A program made the position numbers and the translations under genes. The notes beneath the pieces were generated by a model, which saw nothing but the letters and a program-made list of their open reading frames with translations, was not told where the DNA came from and did no database searches. Positions 12,390 through 31,295 of a stretch of 64,000 nucleotides of DNA are shown here, in pieces. Positions within the stretch are counted from its first letter, which is position 1. The number at the start of each line of letters is the position of its first letter. The DNA comes from Okapia johnstoni (Eukaryota; Chordata; Mammalia; Artiodactyla; Giraffidae): NCBI GenBank assembly GCA_024291935.2, contig CM044310.1, positions 120,290,213 through 120,354,212 of the forward strand, in the 5' to 3' direction.

Positions 12390-12990
12390 ACTGTTTAAGG
12401 TTTCATTTTTATTTATCCATTAATTATTGAGATATAATTGACATATAACTGTGTACATTTAAGATGTACAACACTGTAGTATGATTGCCATTGTAGCATC
12501 AGTTAGCCTCTGTTGTGCCACAGAATTATCATCTCTTCTCGTGGTGGGAACAAATAAGATATCATCTCTTGGCAAGTTTAATGTTTATAATATAGTTTTA
12601 TTGTCTGTAATCCCTGTACTTTATGTTAGATCTCTCAGAATTATTTGTCTACCAGTTGTAAGTGTATACTCCTGAACATCATCTCTCCCATCCCCTGACC
12701 CCACCCCCGGCCTTTGGTAACCATCACTGTAATGTTTTCCAGCTCAGTTTTTAGTTTTGTGTTGCGTTTTCCACATATAAGGGATATTAAACAGTATTTG
12801 ATGTATGTCACTTAGCATAACGTCCTCAAGGTCCATCTGTATTGTTGAAAATGGCAGGATTTCCTTTTTTCTCAAGGCTGAGTAGTATTCCATTGTTGGT
12901 GGATATATGTCTTTATTCATTTATCCATTGATGGACATTTTGGTTGTTTGCACATCTTCGCTATTGTGAACTATAATAAACATGGAAGTG
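12390..12990 (-). mobile_element. Old L1 3'-end fragment
   Basis: The text matches the antisense of a mammalian L1 3' region: TTGAGATATAATTGACATAT, CACTTAGCATAACGTCCTCA, GAGTAGTATTCCATTG and CCATTGATGGACATTTTGG. It is diverged and non-coding. The 400 bp before it (11990-12390) shows nothing I can name. Confidence 0.78.
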
Positions 12991-12999
12991 CTTCTGTCT

Positions 13000-14044
13000 C
13001 TTTAATAACCTGTTTTTATTTCCTCTGGAGCTTGAGGTTGAGATTGATTGTGATTGCAACTTGTCTGCACTATGCCCATCCCCAACCACATGGCCTTGAC
13101 CATGTCACTTAGGCTTGGGGTTGAGTGTTTGTGTGTGTAAAATGGAAACCTCGGTTAAATGGAGTCAGGAGACCAGCAGGAGGGAGCTCTCACACCCTGC
13201 CGCTGACGCTGACCGCAGAGCCCAACAGAAAGGAGAAAGTTTCCTCTTCTTCCAGGAAAAGACGCAGTCAAGGAAAAGCCCTGGACTCTTTCTCCTGATG
13301 CACTTTTCCCCTCTGTAAAAGGGTTCTCCTCTTGCTGTGCAGGTCCTTGCTTGGTGGTGCGCCATTGTTGCAGGCTCCAAATCACAATTCTCAGTTGACC
13401 CTGTGTAAGCCCCTCTTTGCTGGAGAAATAGCTGGCAGTCTTCGCTTTAGGAAAACAGTGTTCAACAGGAAAAACCCAGAGTTCAGAGGTGAGTGTCAGA
13501 CCGGCTGCCTGATCCCCAGGGCCCCCTGAACTCTGCTGTCCCGCTTCCAATCACAGCCCTGCCATGGCATGTAATTTGAACCTGAGATACAGATAGAAAT
13601 CAGCCCACACGCTGAATTCTAGGCAGAGGGAACCTCCTGCGCAGCGATGGGGAGCGGGGCACGCGGTGATCCTGAGGCACGTGAGAAATTGAAAGTTCAG
13701 TGTAGGGAGTTCTGAGGGTAGGGTTTGGGCATGGAGGGGGCCCACCTGAAGGGCTTGTCAGTGGGGTCTCCCAGAGAAGGTGAATTCTGAGTTGGGACAA
13801 GCCGAGGGCACACATATTTCTGCAGGGATCCTGTTCCAGGAGTGCCCAGCTGTTTGCGGAGCCCGCGTGGCACTCACAGACTCCCTTAGGGTGACGAGGC
13901 TAGTGCAGAGCAGGAGACGTGGGTCCAGCATGGACGCCTTGTCATGGGCACCCAGAGGCAGGCACGTGCAGGGCACACTCAGAGAGGTCATCGGACTTAC
14001 AGAGACTAGCAGGAGAGTAGAACACCATCACACATAGGGCTCCA
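13000..14044. other. Intergenic stretch, no gene seen
   Basis: Short open frames are present but none has codon regularity, splice sites or a family match. It is more GC-rich than the L1 beside it. It may be part of the gene 1-gene 2 duplication unit's 3' flank. Confidence 0.4.
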
Positions 14045-14560
14045 CAAAAATGAATCTGCAGACGTGCAACTTGGACACATATGCGGGACACAAAATCCTA
14101 TGCAGATTGCAGATGTACACACAGATACCCACCAGGACACAGAATAGAGAGGATATATTTATACTGACCAAAGACACACACACTCATGAAAACAGCCACA
14201 GGACACCCAGATACGTGTGCTCACAAGTCCCATACATACCATGAACAGTGCTCACAGGGACGTGCATGGAAAACACAGATGCATCCAGTGGCACAAAGAT
14301 ACGTACATGCAGACACGGGGCACTGGTGTGTGGAAGGAGTATGGAAACATCCAGAGAAAAACTCCTGGACACACAGAGGCTACACAGGAGAACACAAGGA
14401 CAGCAGGAATGGGTACATTGAGGGCACGTGGAGAGATGCAAAGGTAGACCCCTTTGTACAGCCACGTTGACAGATGCAGATGTACAAATGATTGTACATG
14501 AATAGGTGGAACCATTCAGAGACACAACAGCTCACTTGCTCACATACACACACATTTACA
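14045..14560. repeat. CACAGA-rich degenerate tandem repeat
   Basis: The region is dominated by irregular ACACAGA, GACACA and CATGCA repeats with no fixed period and only short spurious ORFs. I read it as an old, decayed low-complexity satellite. Confidence 0.5.
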
Positions 14561-14695
14561 TGGGCATTCCCAAATGAAGATAATCAGATGCATGCACATA
14601 GAATGCGATGATAAACATTTAACTCTGCTCTTAAGAAAAAAGTGCATATAGATTATGTAAGTTGATTACAAATTTTATTGATACAAAGGGTGTGA

Positions 14696-14925
14696 CGTGC
14701 TTCCCAGGTGCCGCACTGGTAAAAATCCGCCTGCCAGGGCAGGAAATGCAAGAGACTGGGTTTGATCCCTGGGTTGGGAAGATTCCCCAGAGCAGGAAAT
14801 GGCACCCCACTGCAGTATTCTTGCCTAGAGAATTTCTTGGACAGAGGAGCCTGGAGGGCTATAGTCCGTGGAGTCACAAGGAGTCCCAGCACATCCCAGT
14901 CATGCTCAGACACGACTGAGCAGTT
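14696..14925 (+). mobile_element. Bov-tA SINE
   Basis: It begins GCTTCCCAGGTG, has the tRNA-like GGTTTGATCCCTGGGTTGGG, then CACCCCACTGCAGTATTC, and ends near CAGACACGACTGAGCAG. Confidence 0.9.
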
Positions 14926-15164
14926 GCTCACAATGCAGTTTACAAATGGTAATGATACATACAATAGTTTCTGTTGCAAATTCCACAAGCCAATTAATTC
15001 TTACACATTGCTTTCATTAATTTCAATTTTAACTCTTATGTGTCGAGATTAAATTTCAACATATGTATATATTAGAAATAAGCAAATCCAATTCCAAGCA
15101 TATACCCATTTAAAATGAGGACATTTTTTTCTCCAAGATAAATACACGTGAAAGTTTACAACAA

Positions 15165-15265
15165 GTTTATTGATAACAGCCAAGAGTTGAAACAACCAAC
15201 CCAACCATCAATGGGAACATGCTTAAATAAATTATGATCTGGTCACATGAATGAGGATGTAAGAG
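15165..15265 (+). mobile_element. Probable old L1 3' fragment
   Basis: TTGATAACAGCCAAGAGTTG...CAACCATCAATGGGAACATG resembles the end of L1 ORF2. It is short and diverged. Confidence 0.45.
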
Positions 15266-15329
15266 TGTAGAATGTAGATGAATAATAAAGATGGGCATCT
15301 GGTGATCTAATCAATATTTTGTGCTAGAA

Positions 15330-16060
15330 AACTGGCTACGTGTTCCCCAATGCTCTTTTCTCCTCTCGACACCCAGGAAGATAGGCATGTCCCACCACCT
15401 TCCCTAACTTAACTGGGAAGGATGCAAATAAATTTTGGCCAATGGAAATGGGCTGGAGTGATTGTGAAAAATGTTTCTTCAATTCATCTTCTCATTTATA
15501 CTCCTTCCTGGGGTACCTCTGTGGACCTCAATAGTTCCAGTTGTCACACCGCCCCAGGAATTATTACTCCAGTGGGAGCTGTAGCTCCAGGTGATGGAAA
15601 GATGATATCTTGAAGAGGACCATATTTCATGAGCTTGAGCCACTAGACATCAGGCTGGGTCATCTCACGATCATACATTAGTACCAGGTCTGCCTGTTGA
15701 GGGTTATTGTGGACGGCAGGAGGAGCCTGAGTTTGTTCTTCTGAATTAGGCATGAGTGATTCTTATGTCATCTTACACGGTGAACCATGATATGAAACTA
15801 TGTTAACTCCACTGCCCAGTTACATCTAATAGAAATTACTCTTGATACTTCTTATGGTCTGTAGACATGCATCTGTTTGACAATAGACATAGTAATTTAT
15901 GACAATTGCCTGCATTTATTGTTTTAAAAAATAGAATGAACCTACAGGTATACAGCTGTGATCTATGCAAAATGTTTGCCATTACCTATAATGCTACTTG
16001 GTGAGTCAAGACTGATTGTATTTATATTTTGAAAAATATGATCAGTGATTCTGCAAGGAG
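15330..16060. other. Upstream flank of gene 2, paralogous to 4730-5640
   Basis: No gene is seen. It carries the diverged partner of the gene 1 upstream flank (see 4730-5640). From here to 16400 I find nothing else. Confidence 0.55.
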
Positions 16061-16405
16061 GAGCCTCCGACATCCTCCTCTAGCTGTATGTGTAAGAAAA
16101 TGTGGTCATGATGAATAGTAACAGTAACAGCCTGTGTGTGTTCAGCACCAGGTCTTGTCTCACTTCCCATTTGGAAGGTATTTTCCCATTTTACTTGCTG
16201 TAGTTGGGGCAGGGAGGTGGTCATGACTTTCAATTCCCACGCCCAGGGTTTCTGTGTCAGAAAGTGTAGGTTGGATCCCAGAATGTGCTTTTTGAGCAAG
16301 TTCAGAAGGGATGCTGAGCCCGTTTTGGATATCAGCGAATAACAGGAACATTTCATGTTACTACATGAAGACTGCACAAGAGAGGGATATCGATCTTCAA
16401 TTTTC

Positions 16406-16531
16406 CTTTTTTTTTTTTTTTCTTTTGGCCACGCGAGAAGCTTGGGGTTCGTAGTTCCGGACTAGGGATCAAACCCGAGCCCCTGTTGTGGAAGGGCAGA
16501 GTCCTAAGCCACTGGGCCACCAGAGATTTCC
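16406..16531 (-). mobile_element. CHR-type tRNA-Glu SINE
   Basis: A poly(T) run (the antisense tail) is followed by TTTTGGCCACGC, GACTAGGGATCAAACCCGAG and CACTGGGCCACCAGAGATTT. This is the reverse complement of the cetartiodactyl CHR SINE. Confidence 0.78.
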
Positions 16532-16687
16532 CTTCCATCATTCAATTTAAATCTCAGTCCCCCAAACTCCCAAGAGGTGAGAGAGCTCTCCCAGGATGAA
16601 AGAATGCTCCACCTGCTGGAGACGTCGGAGGACGCGGCTTCCCTACAAGTTATCACAGAAATCTGGGCGTGTCGCCTTTATGAGGAG

Positions 16688-16886
16688 GTCTGGCACTTCC
16701 CGGATGGCTCAGATGGCAATGCAGGAGACTCGGGTTCAATCCCTGGGTCAGGAAGATTCCTTAGAGGAGGGACTGTCAACCCACTCCAGTATCCTTGCCT
16801 GGAGAAGTCCACGGACAGAGGAGCCTGGGGGGCTACAGGCCACGGGTCAGAAAGAGTCGGACACGGCTGAGCAACCAACACCTTCT
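16688..16886 (+). mobile_element. Bov-tA SINE just upstream of the gene 2 promoter
   Basis: It starts CACTTCCCGGATGGCTCAGA and shows GGGTTCAATCCCTGGGTCAG, CAACCCACTCCAGTATCCTT and GAGTCGGACACGGCTGAG. It ends about 100 bp before the CpG island. Confidence 0.9.
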
Positions 16887-17520
16887 GGTACTTCAGGACG
16901 TAATTTTTCTCGGGAATTTCTCTCTCCACCTGCCTCCGCGCAGCTGTCGGGGACAACCTGAAATCGGCCCTTTCCCTGGTTAGATGTGGGCCACAGACTC
17001 CTTTACCCAGATGTCTGTCCTGCGGCGCATCCCCCGCGCGCCAGGGGCAACCCAGAAGATGCGCGTTTCCGTCTGCCTTTTCAGAGGCGGGACTTCCGGC
17101 GTCACGGTCGTGACGTGTTTTGCGGGCGCCGGGACTGTCTACAGTGGCTGCGGAGCCTGCGAGTTAGCCTGGGGTTCGCTTTCCGTGCGACTGTTGGGAA
17201 GCGAATAGGAAAGGACGGTAGTAAGGTTGGGGCCTCCGTCCGCGTCGTTATTACGACCCATGGTCGCCGCCGTGGGACTGGCCGCCTAGCGCGGAGCAGG
17301 GGGCTGGGGCTGCTCTCCTCCCCAGGCCTTCGCGCTCGCTCCCCGTGTTCGTTAGCTTCCGGAGGCGGCACCCGGAGCCCGCGCGCCGTTCTGACCAGGA
17401 GGAAACCAAGGCTCGGAGCGCGAGCGTCGTCCAGAGCCCACCACACCCAGGGGGTGTGCGGGTGCCGCTGCTCCCGCTCCAGTCGCTAGCTTCTCGACCT
17501 GGTCCTGCTCACAGGACCCC

Positions 17521-23113
<5,593 letters not shown>

Positions 23114-23400
23114 CGCCCAGAAACTTCACACTGGAGAAAGCCTTATGAATGCAGTCAATGTGCTCTGTCCCTGTTCAAGATTATAGGACTCACACCAGCA
23201 AAGGTGGAAATCATCGTTGGTACAGAGACACTGAGATAACGGAGTGGGGATAACTGAGGCTTGTGAGAGGATGGGTGTCTGTTCTTAAGGTGGCGTCTCT
23301 ATATGTCCCTGCGATTTTGGCTGTATGGCTTGAAAGTATACAGAAATTCTCAGGGCCTTCACACCTCTGAGTCTCCTGTGGCCAACACACCGACTCAGTA

Positions 23401-23406
23401 AATAAA
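23401..23406 (+). terminator. Poly(A) signal of gene 2
   Basis: AATAAA lies 288 bp after the stop and is followed by T/G-rich sequence. This would give a short 3' UTR of about 310 nt. Confidence 0.65.
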
Positions 23407-23689
23407 GGTTTGTGGATTCCTGTACCTCCCTGGGCTGTTGATGTTCTGGCCATCACTGCACAGGCAGGAACCCCAGCAGTGACAGAAGAGAGATCCAAGG
23501 CTCGGGCTCTCTGACCAGCCAGCATTCTTAGTGACTAAGGCCGTGGACTTCATTGCTCTGCAATTTTTGCTGATCCTGAGGCAGGGCTTATGCTCCTAAA
23601 TTGTGTGGAGAGGGATATGGTAGAACCAGGACAGTTGGCAGATGGGACTTTCCGAGAATGGTAAATACGGATATTTATGGGGAATATTT

Positions 23690-25960
23690 AGTTCTTAACA
23701 TCTTTGTTGAGGTATGGTGACATGAAGTAAATGGCATGTATGTAAAGTGTAAAACGTTTTATGTTTCAGCATGTGTATATACTGACGAGACCGTACATCA
23801 AGATAGTGGAGATATCTGACACAGCCAGGAGATTCCTTGGGTCCCCTTATAATCCTTTCCTCCTCGTCCTCTCTAACCCCCTTTCCCACAATTCACAAGT
23901 AGTAGCAAGCATATTCTAGAATTTCATATAAACAGAATTATATACTTTCTGCCGAGTGGGGACTCGGGCACTTTTCACCAACCATAACCTTTTTGACGTG
24001 AAGCCATATTATTGTGTGTATCAGTTATTCATTTGTATCGTTGAGTACTGTTCCATTGTATGGATATACTACAATTGGTCTTTTATCCATTCACCTGTTA
24101 CTGGATGTTTGGGTTGTTTCTGGTTTGGCTGTTACAAATAAAGCAGCTGTGGAGATTTGTGTATTATCACTGAATTATATTCCATTGTATGGATGTACCA
24201 CAGTTTGCTTATCCATTCACTGACTGAAGAACATCTTGATTGCTTCCAAGTTTTGGCATTTATGAATAAACCAGCATTATGCATTGTGTGTAAATGGACA
24301 TAAGTATTCAGTTCATTTGGGTTCAAGCCAAGGAGTATGATTTGCTGGGTAATAGTAATAATATGTTCTCTCCTTTTTTAACTTTTTGTTTGGCTGTGCT
24401 GTGTCTTCATTGTCATACACAGGCTTTCTCTACTTGTGGCAAGTAGAGGCTACTCTTTTTGTTGTGGTGTGCGGATGTCACACTTCGGTGGCTTCTCCTC
24501 TTGCAGAGCATAGGCTCTAGGCTTGTGGGCTTCAGTAGTTGCAGCACAGTCTCTGCAGTTGTGGTGCACAGGCTTAGGTGTTCAGTGGCATGTGGGATTC
24601 TTCTCAGACGAAGTATTGAACCCGTGTCCCCCACATTGCCATGCAAATTCTTAACCACTAGACCACCAGGGAAGTCCAGTTAACAGTATGTATAGTTTTG
24701 TAAGACACTGTGCTCCAAAATGGCTGCAAAAAATCATTTTGCATTCCCGGTAGCAATAGATAAGAATTCTGTTGCTCTAAGTTTTTGTCAGCATTTGGTG
24801 TTGTCAGTGTTTTGGATTTTTGCCAGATAGGTGTGTAGTAATAGCATGTTGTTGCTGCTCTAACTGCAATTCTGTAATGACTTATGACGAATATCTTTTC
24901 TTATTCTTTTAACAGTGTCTTTTGCTTTCAGAGCAGAAATTTTAAATTTTCGTCAAGACCAAGATACTCAGTTTTTCTTTAATGGATTGTGTTTTTGGTA
25001 TTGTAGCTAAAAACTCCTTGCCATACCTAAGGTCTTCATTATCTCCTGTTTTATCTTCTAGATGTTCTGTAGTTTTGTATTTAGGTTTATTATCCATTTT
25101 CTGAAAATATTTGTGAAAAGTGGAAGATTTGTGTCTCGATCACTTTTTTAAACCCCATTTTTTGAAAAGACTATCCTTTCTCCATTCCTTAGCCTTTGCT
25201 CACTTTTTAAAGATCACTTGACTATATTAGTGTTAATGTATTTCTAGACTCACTGTTCCAGTTCTTTCCATTTATTGTGATAATCATCATATGGCTGTGG
25301 GGGCTTTTTTCTTGTGTCTTATTTATATGGTATATTTCATTAATTGATATTCAAATGTTAAACCAACCTTGTATTTCCTAGGACATATCCCACTGGATCA
25401 TGTTGTATATCAGTAAAAACTACTTAGTATAGTTCTATATAAATTCTTTGTGTCAGAATTGATAATTGGTATCTTTCTAGGAATTTGTCCATTTTAACTA
25501 AATTGTCTCATTTGATAGGATTAGGATTGTTTATAATATTCCTTTATGATAATTTTAATTTCTGTAGGATCAGTTGTGTCTTCACTCCTGATTTTGTTAA
25601 CTTGTCATCTTTTTTTGTCAGCCAACCTAGAGTTTTGTCAATTTTGTTGATCTTTTGAAAGAAAGAGTTTTTCTTCTATTGATTTCTAAAAAAAATTTTT
25701 TTCTGTGTTCTGTTTCAATGTTTTGTTCTAATCTTTTTTATTTCCTTTTCTAATGTTTGCCTTGTGACTAGTTTTTTCTTATTTTCCAAGTTTCTTAACA
25801 TGGAAGGTTAGGTTATTGACATCACTCTTCTTTTGTAATAAACTTTAAAGCTTTATGTTTCCTTCTAATCATTTAATTTGGTTATATCACATCAATTTTT
25901 ATATGTAGCATTTTAATTTTTATCTAGTTCAAAATATTTTTGTTTTTAAAATTTCCCTTA
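23690..25960 (-). mobile_element. Old L1 LINE, split by a CHR SINE
   Basis: Antisense L1 text runs through TACTGTTCCATTGTATGGAT, TTTTATCCATTCACC, CCTTGCCATACCTAAGGTC and GTCAATTTTGTTGATCTTTT. The order from 3' end to ORF2 is consistent with a single minus-strand element running past 25900. No open frame survives. Confidence 0.72.
24378..24677 (-). mobile_element. CHR-type SINE inserted in L1
   Basis: It contains TTTTTGTTTGGCTGTGCTGT, a TTGTGGGCTTCAGTAGTTGC body and the antisense head CACTAGACCACCAGGGAAGT. Confidence 0.85.
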
Positions 25961-26353
25961 TAATTAGGATATTGAGCAGTGTATAATTTAACAAGTCCCT
26001 TCCTATTAAATTTGTAGAGGTAGTCAGAGGAAGGCACATAATTTTTCAGTCGGTGACCCAGGTGTTACTCTTGAAATGGGGCAAGTCTGTGGGTTATTTG
26101 AAATATCTTCCACTCTTAGGATGACATTGAGCTAAGCTGTTGGTGTTTAATGTAGAAAAAGTAGTCCCATATCTACCAGGAACTGATGAGGATGACCATC
26201 TATAGTTAACTCATGTTTAGTGCTAAAGAATATGGCAAGTTATTGGGCGCTGTTCCTTCCTCAGAGCACCCTGACTGCCCTGATTTGAGGGATTTTCTTT
26301 GTGTTAGTTTTTCACGAGATGGGACAACTTTTAAGTTCTGTTTTTGTATTAGG

Positions 26354-26483
26354 TCTCCAAGGAAATGGCAACCCACTCCAGTACCCTTGCCTGGAAAATC
26401 CCATGGACGGGGAAGCCTGGTAGGCTATAGTCCATGGGGTCGCAAAGAGTCAGACACGACTGAGCGACTTCACTTTCACTTTC
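26354..26483 (+). mobile_element. Bov-A SINE monomer
   Basis: It contains AAATGGCAACCCACTCCAGT, the GACGGGGAAGCCTGGTAGG body and GTCAGACACGACTGAGCGAC, then a CTTTCACTTT tail. Confidence 0.9.
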
Positions 26484-26489
26484 TCCAAG

Positions 26490-27590
26490 CTGAAGCTTAA
26501 CATCATTGTAAAATGACATGAAACAGATGCTCTTTCATCAGCACCTCTGTGACTCCCAACTGTGGAAATTAGGAATTTTTCCTAGTCTGTTGTGACAATC
26601 TCCTATGGGTTAAAAATATCTTTGTTTTAATGATTAAGTTATTATACAATCAACTTTTGCTGTGGCTTTTAGGAGACTTGGACCTACTCTCCTGACCTTT
26701 CTATGACCCCCAGGTTTACTGTGGAAACAGAACTCCTGTTGGTCCCTTCCTGATCAGTCCAGTCAGTTCTTGCCACCTTTGATTTACTGTCTTAGCTTCT
26801 AACCAGGTTGTATAAGTTTGGTGACCTTGGTTAAATGTACCATAAAGAATTACTAAAAAAATTTTTTTAAGGACTCTAAAATTTTTTAATAATTGCTGAT
26901 CTTCCTTAGGTTGAAGAGAGTCTTTACTTATACCTCTTAATTCAGCTTACACCCAAGGTTTAAAATCTACAATTTCTTGTATTCCTGACTCGTGGATGGC
27001 ATTGATCTTCAGAGGTAACTGGCATTTGGGGATTTAAAAGAGCTGTTGAGAAAAAGGTGGTGAAACTTTGAGTCCCAGTAAACCGAGTTCCCCTGCTGAA
27101 TTTATGATTAACCTCTCTATCCAAACCTGTTCCCTTTCTTTTCTGCTCTTACCAAAATCTTGTGCTAACTGAACACTAACCAGCCAGTCAGATGACTAAG
27201 ATTACTGCTGTTGATATCATTGTTAATGTACAGACCAGGATGTTTCTCCAGGACAAGACGAGCTGACAGAACTTCTAGGTCATGGACCACCAGACCAGAG
27301 ACTCATAAACCATAGGCATCCTTATTCCTGAAACTGTGATTAAGAAATGTGAGTGATCAACCCCAGCTTCTTTGTTCCTCCCCTCTAAAAACCCCTAACT
27401 CAAAGACCAACTTGCAGTGGACCTAGTCTTGTCCCCCATTCCCTTGGCTAGTGCCCCACAACAAATCCTTAATTTGCGGCTGCAAACAGTGTCAATCTGA
27501 CTTTTGCTTAACTGTAGGGAGTCAGCAAGGAAAAGAGCAAGGGGAGCAGGTCCAACAAGAGAGATCAGAAGGATAAGGGGCAGGACGGAG
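26490..27590 (+). mobile_element. Unclassified; possible LTR (ERV1-like) near 27220-27520
   Basis: The stretch TCCCCTCTAAAAACCCCTAA (near 27378) followed by a CA-rich tract and CAACAAATCCTTAATT resembles the U3/R part of gammaretrovirus-type LTRs. There is no primer-binding site or gag/pol frame I can name. The rest of the region is featureless. Confidence 0.3.
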
Positions 27591-27592
27591 AA

Positions 27593-27740
27593 CTGGATGT
27601 GCGAGGGGAAAGGGCTGGATGTGGGAAGAGAGCGAGCCGGATGTGGGAGGAGAGAGCCGGATGTGGGGGGAGGGCCCCGGATGTGAGAAGGGAGCACTCC
27701 GGATGTGGGAGGGGAGAGAGCCGAGTGTGGGAGGCAGCTG
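27593..27740. repeat. GGATGTG minisatellite, about 7 units of 20-23 bp
   Basis: Units start CTGGATGTG or CGGATGTGGG and continue with a purine-rich GGAGAGAGC-like tail. Seven imperfect copies are visible with lengths near 22, 23, 20, 20, 22, 22 and 20. It makes long but repetitive open frames in several phases that are not genes. Confidence 0.8.
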
Positions 27741-30700
27741 GAGGACATGGAGACGTCGGGTTACAGGGCATTGAATCTCCCTTGTTCCTGCTGAAGCTTG
27801 TCTGCTTGCTCCGTAGGTTTGGCCAAGGAATCTTTAGCGATGTAACTTTTATTTCAGAATTGAATTTGGGGGCCTCTGCGTACTAATAAAAAAGGCTATC
27901 CATTGGGCCTGAGAATTCTAATTATTTAAAGAATTCCTTCATTTTCAAAGGTATCTCTCAAATGAACCTTTCTGTTCAAATCAGGTGTTCCCCTGAGTGG
28001 TCATTGAGAGCTTAAGTCATCCTTGGTACAGTTATCCTATTCAGCAAGACAGGCACAGAATTAGGATTGTAACAGGAATAGGAAATACAGGGATTTTTCA
28101 GAGGAGCGAAGATTCAGACTTAGACAACCCCGAGGCCAGGCAGTGGTCACTAGGAATGTAATTCTTGTGGACCTGTTTCCTAACCTGATGTTTGGCCTCC
28201 TTACCCCCAGACCCACAATGATTCCCCTGGCATGTGGATACTGGGGAGAATGTTCTCTCTATAATACTGCCCAGCTCACACTACTATACAACAATTTCGA
28301 GATGGAAGGAGACCTCATTTGGTTTATTGGTGACCCACAGGACAGTTTGTCATGTAGCCTCCAATACTATGAGAACTGCAAACCCATTGGTCTGTGAAGC
28401 TGGTCTGAACAGGTTTATAGGGCACTACTTCTGTTCCCGCCATGATGCAACTCACAACAAAACTACACTTTTCGACAGCACAGAAAACAATAACCAGTAT
28501 CTCAAAGGACAACAAAAAAGGTTTGAAAAGGAATGGCCTGATCCTCCAAGTATCTCAAACAACTAGGAACTAGCAACAAATTCCAGGTGTCAAACTGAGA
28601 ACGAAAAGCCAAGAAACTCAACACAAAGCAGAGTTTAGACCCACTGCTGATTTACCACATCTTCAAGGACTCAAGTTGTCCTTGAGAAGCAAGGCACAGG
28701 GGACATCTGTGGTACTGCACCTGTGGAAGGCTGGGGTCTGCGGTGACAGGCGTTGCAGACCAGACCTTTGTGGGACTTGCACAGTAAAAATAATAGGCTG
28801 TTACACAGCTTTTACAGTGGATGCATCCAGTTTATTTTGTTCCCTTCCCTATTGAATGTTGATTAATGAGATACAGGCTCAACAGTAGTATGAGCTGGAG
28901 GACTGATGATAATCAGTGTGGAAGGTCCTCACAACTTCTATTTCTTTTTTAACCTTGTTAATCTGAATTTTTCTTACCAATTACTTTTTCAGTTGCTTTA
29001 ATACTGGTTGAAGAAATCATACAGCTCTCATGTTTCACTATAATGTTGTCCATCATTTTCAATATTGAATGAATAGTTGCATACCATTCAGAGACCTTGA
29101 AGAGGACTTTTACCACATTTAAGAAATATCCACTCTTCACGAAATCTATCACAAAAGAATGTATACTTGCATTTTTATATTCAGTTTACACAAAAAAATA
29201 GATAACAGCAAGGTGAGCAAGAATAGAAAACATTGCTTTTTTCAATCTCCCATGTGTGTCAGTTTGTCACAAGTCCAAACTCATAACTGAGAGTTAAAAG
29301 GTTGAGCCTTTGAAATGTTTGCAAAATTGTGAAACAACAGTGAATTGAACTTGGTATCTAATACAAAGAAAAGGGGGAGAACTACCTGTTTGCCTGCCTA
29401 CAAGGAAGAGCTCTAGTTGTCAGGCAGTCACCTCAAAATGGGAAGTCTGGCATTCAGGAGTTGGCCCTTTCAAAAATGGGCAGTTTAAGGACAGATGAAC
29501 TTCCAGGAGTATTACTGGGCTCAGTACTGTTGACTTGGAAATTTTCGAAGTGGGGTTGCTATAGTGAGGCACTTGCTGATTGGTTGTTACCTAGGGGCCT
29601 GAACACTGTTGGCTGAATTCTAGAAGGTTGGCACTGTCAATTATTTGCTAATTTCTGGAAGCTTGAGTTTACTGGTGTGAGGCTGCTGTTGCTGACTGGT
29701 TTTCACAGATTATCTGAAGTTATCTCTAATTGTGTTTTCTTGTTCAAGATTTTGGAATTTGGCTAAAGCAACAGTCTTTGCCTTCCACTTATGAAAAATA
29801 AACACATTAATTCTCAGTCCTCTCTTTTGTTCTTTCTTAGCCAGACTCTCAGAAGAGACCATAAGGCATTGTCGAGAAGGTTGTTTATGGGGACATGTTT
29901 ATAAGCTAATGTTTCCCCTAAATTATTTCATTGGCAATTACAGTGAGAGAAAAATACCTCTAACTGCTAACTAACTTCTTGTAACATTAAAAAAAAAAAA
30001 CGGAAATCAGAATATTTAGGGTGATCTGACAGTATCAATACAGGACACAGAACATGTGCTCTCTACACAGAACAGCTGGCAGTCTTATTTCCAATGTATG
30101 TCATGCAGCTACTCTTGTACCCAAATCCTTTTTAGTGCTAACTGAACATTTATAGGTTAGTAAGTACACAACAGCACAATTTCTTTATTCATTTTTACCT
30201 ATCTGGCAACTCTTTTTAAATATTGTCTTTACCTTTCCCTCCAAACTGTTAATGCATCATGTTTTCAAATATTAAAAAAGTCACATTTTTGAACCAAACT
30301 CTGAGTGTGGCTAAGGTCTCAGCAAGCCTTGAGGTCTCGGCTTCATTGTCTGACTTCTCAGACTCAGTGACTCTTACTCAAACTTCATTGATTTCTTTTT
30401 CCTCGCTGTCACAGATAAATTTCTCTAGAACCATTTCTGCCACTTCCCTTGAAAAATATAAAATTATTATTAATAACATTTAATAATATCCATTTAACAA
30501 GTATTTTTCCAAAGACAAATCTCAATTCCCTGTGTATATACTGTTGCAATAATTTACAGGTGAAATGATAAACCATTTTCCAGCAAGAAGATGAGATCAT
30601 GGAATCCCAACCCTTTATATCAGGGATAAGCTGGTCCCTCTGCACACATGTCAGATTCTGAGGGGCATACACTGTCCTGGCAGAAGATGGAACGTGATAA

Positions 30701-31079
30701 CTTCTGCTTCTGTTAGAGAGGTTTCACAATCTTAATCACTGACTATTCATGCAGGGAAGACATTTTCTGTGGGAACCAGGAGCACCTCATAACCCTTTTA
30801 AGCTACTCTGGTGACTGCAAACATCCCTTTTCCACATTTCCCATCCTAAGCCCCATTTGGGGGCTTTTCACATTGTGTTTGAGCGAACCTACTGAAACTC
30901 ATGGAAAGCAGAGTGTTCATGTTTTTTGACAAGCAACAAGATAGCTGACAACTCTGAGATGACGCTGAGTCACATTACAGTATGGTGGATCCCTTTCTAT
31001 GTGCAGTCATTGGAAGTTTGCTACAATTCATGCAGTCTGAAATAATAGGTCTCTCAACATTTCTGTGACATGCCCTAGA
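27741..31079. other. Intergenic DNA without a recognisable gene
   Basis: The frame at 28143-28397 (84 aa, cysteine-bearing, with GYWGECSLYN) and the overlapping one at 28234-28566 match no family I know. A decayed retroviral piece is possible given the LTR-like block before them. 28570-31080 contains only scattered short frames. I make no functional claim. Confidence 0.35.
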
Positions 31080-31295
31080 TTACATTCCAAGGAACTCTGG
31101 GTATAAGCCCTTTAAGAGGCAGCAAAACCCTGCTGGGTTTACAGCTTCAGAACCTCATTTCCCAGAGCCCTTCCCATTCTCCCTTAGCCTTTAGCCACAA
31201 TCTGGAACTACCAACTTTGAGAAAGCACAGATAACTAAGGTAGTGGAAACTACTCTACCCACAAGGCTGTGCAGCTATGACCATGCACCAGAGAG

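Noticed and set aside
16986..17489. 167-aa plus-strand frame in the gene 2 promoter
   Set aside because: It precedes and is out of phase with the real ATG at 17521 and matches no family; probably 5' UTR/promoter.
27395..27771. Repetitive proline/serine-rich minus-strand frames
   Set aside because: They come from the 20-23 bp minisatellite.
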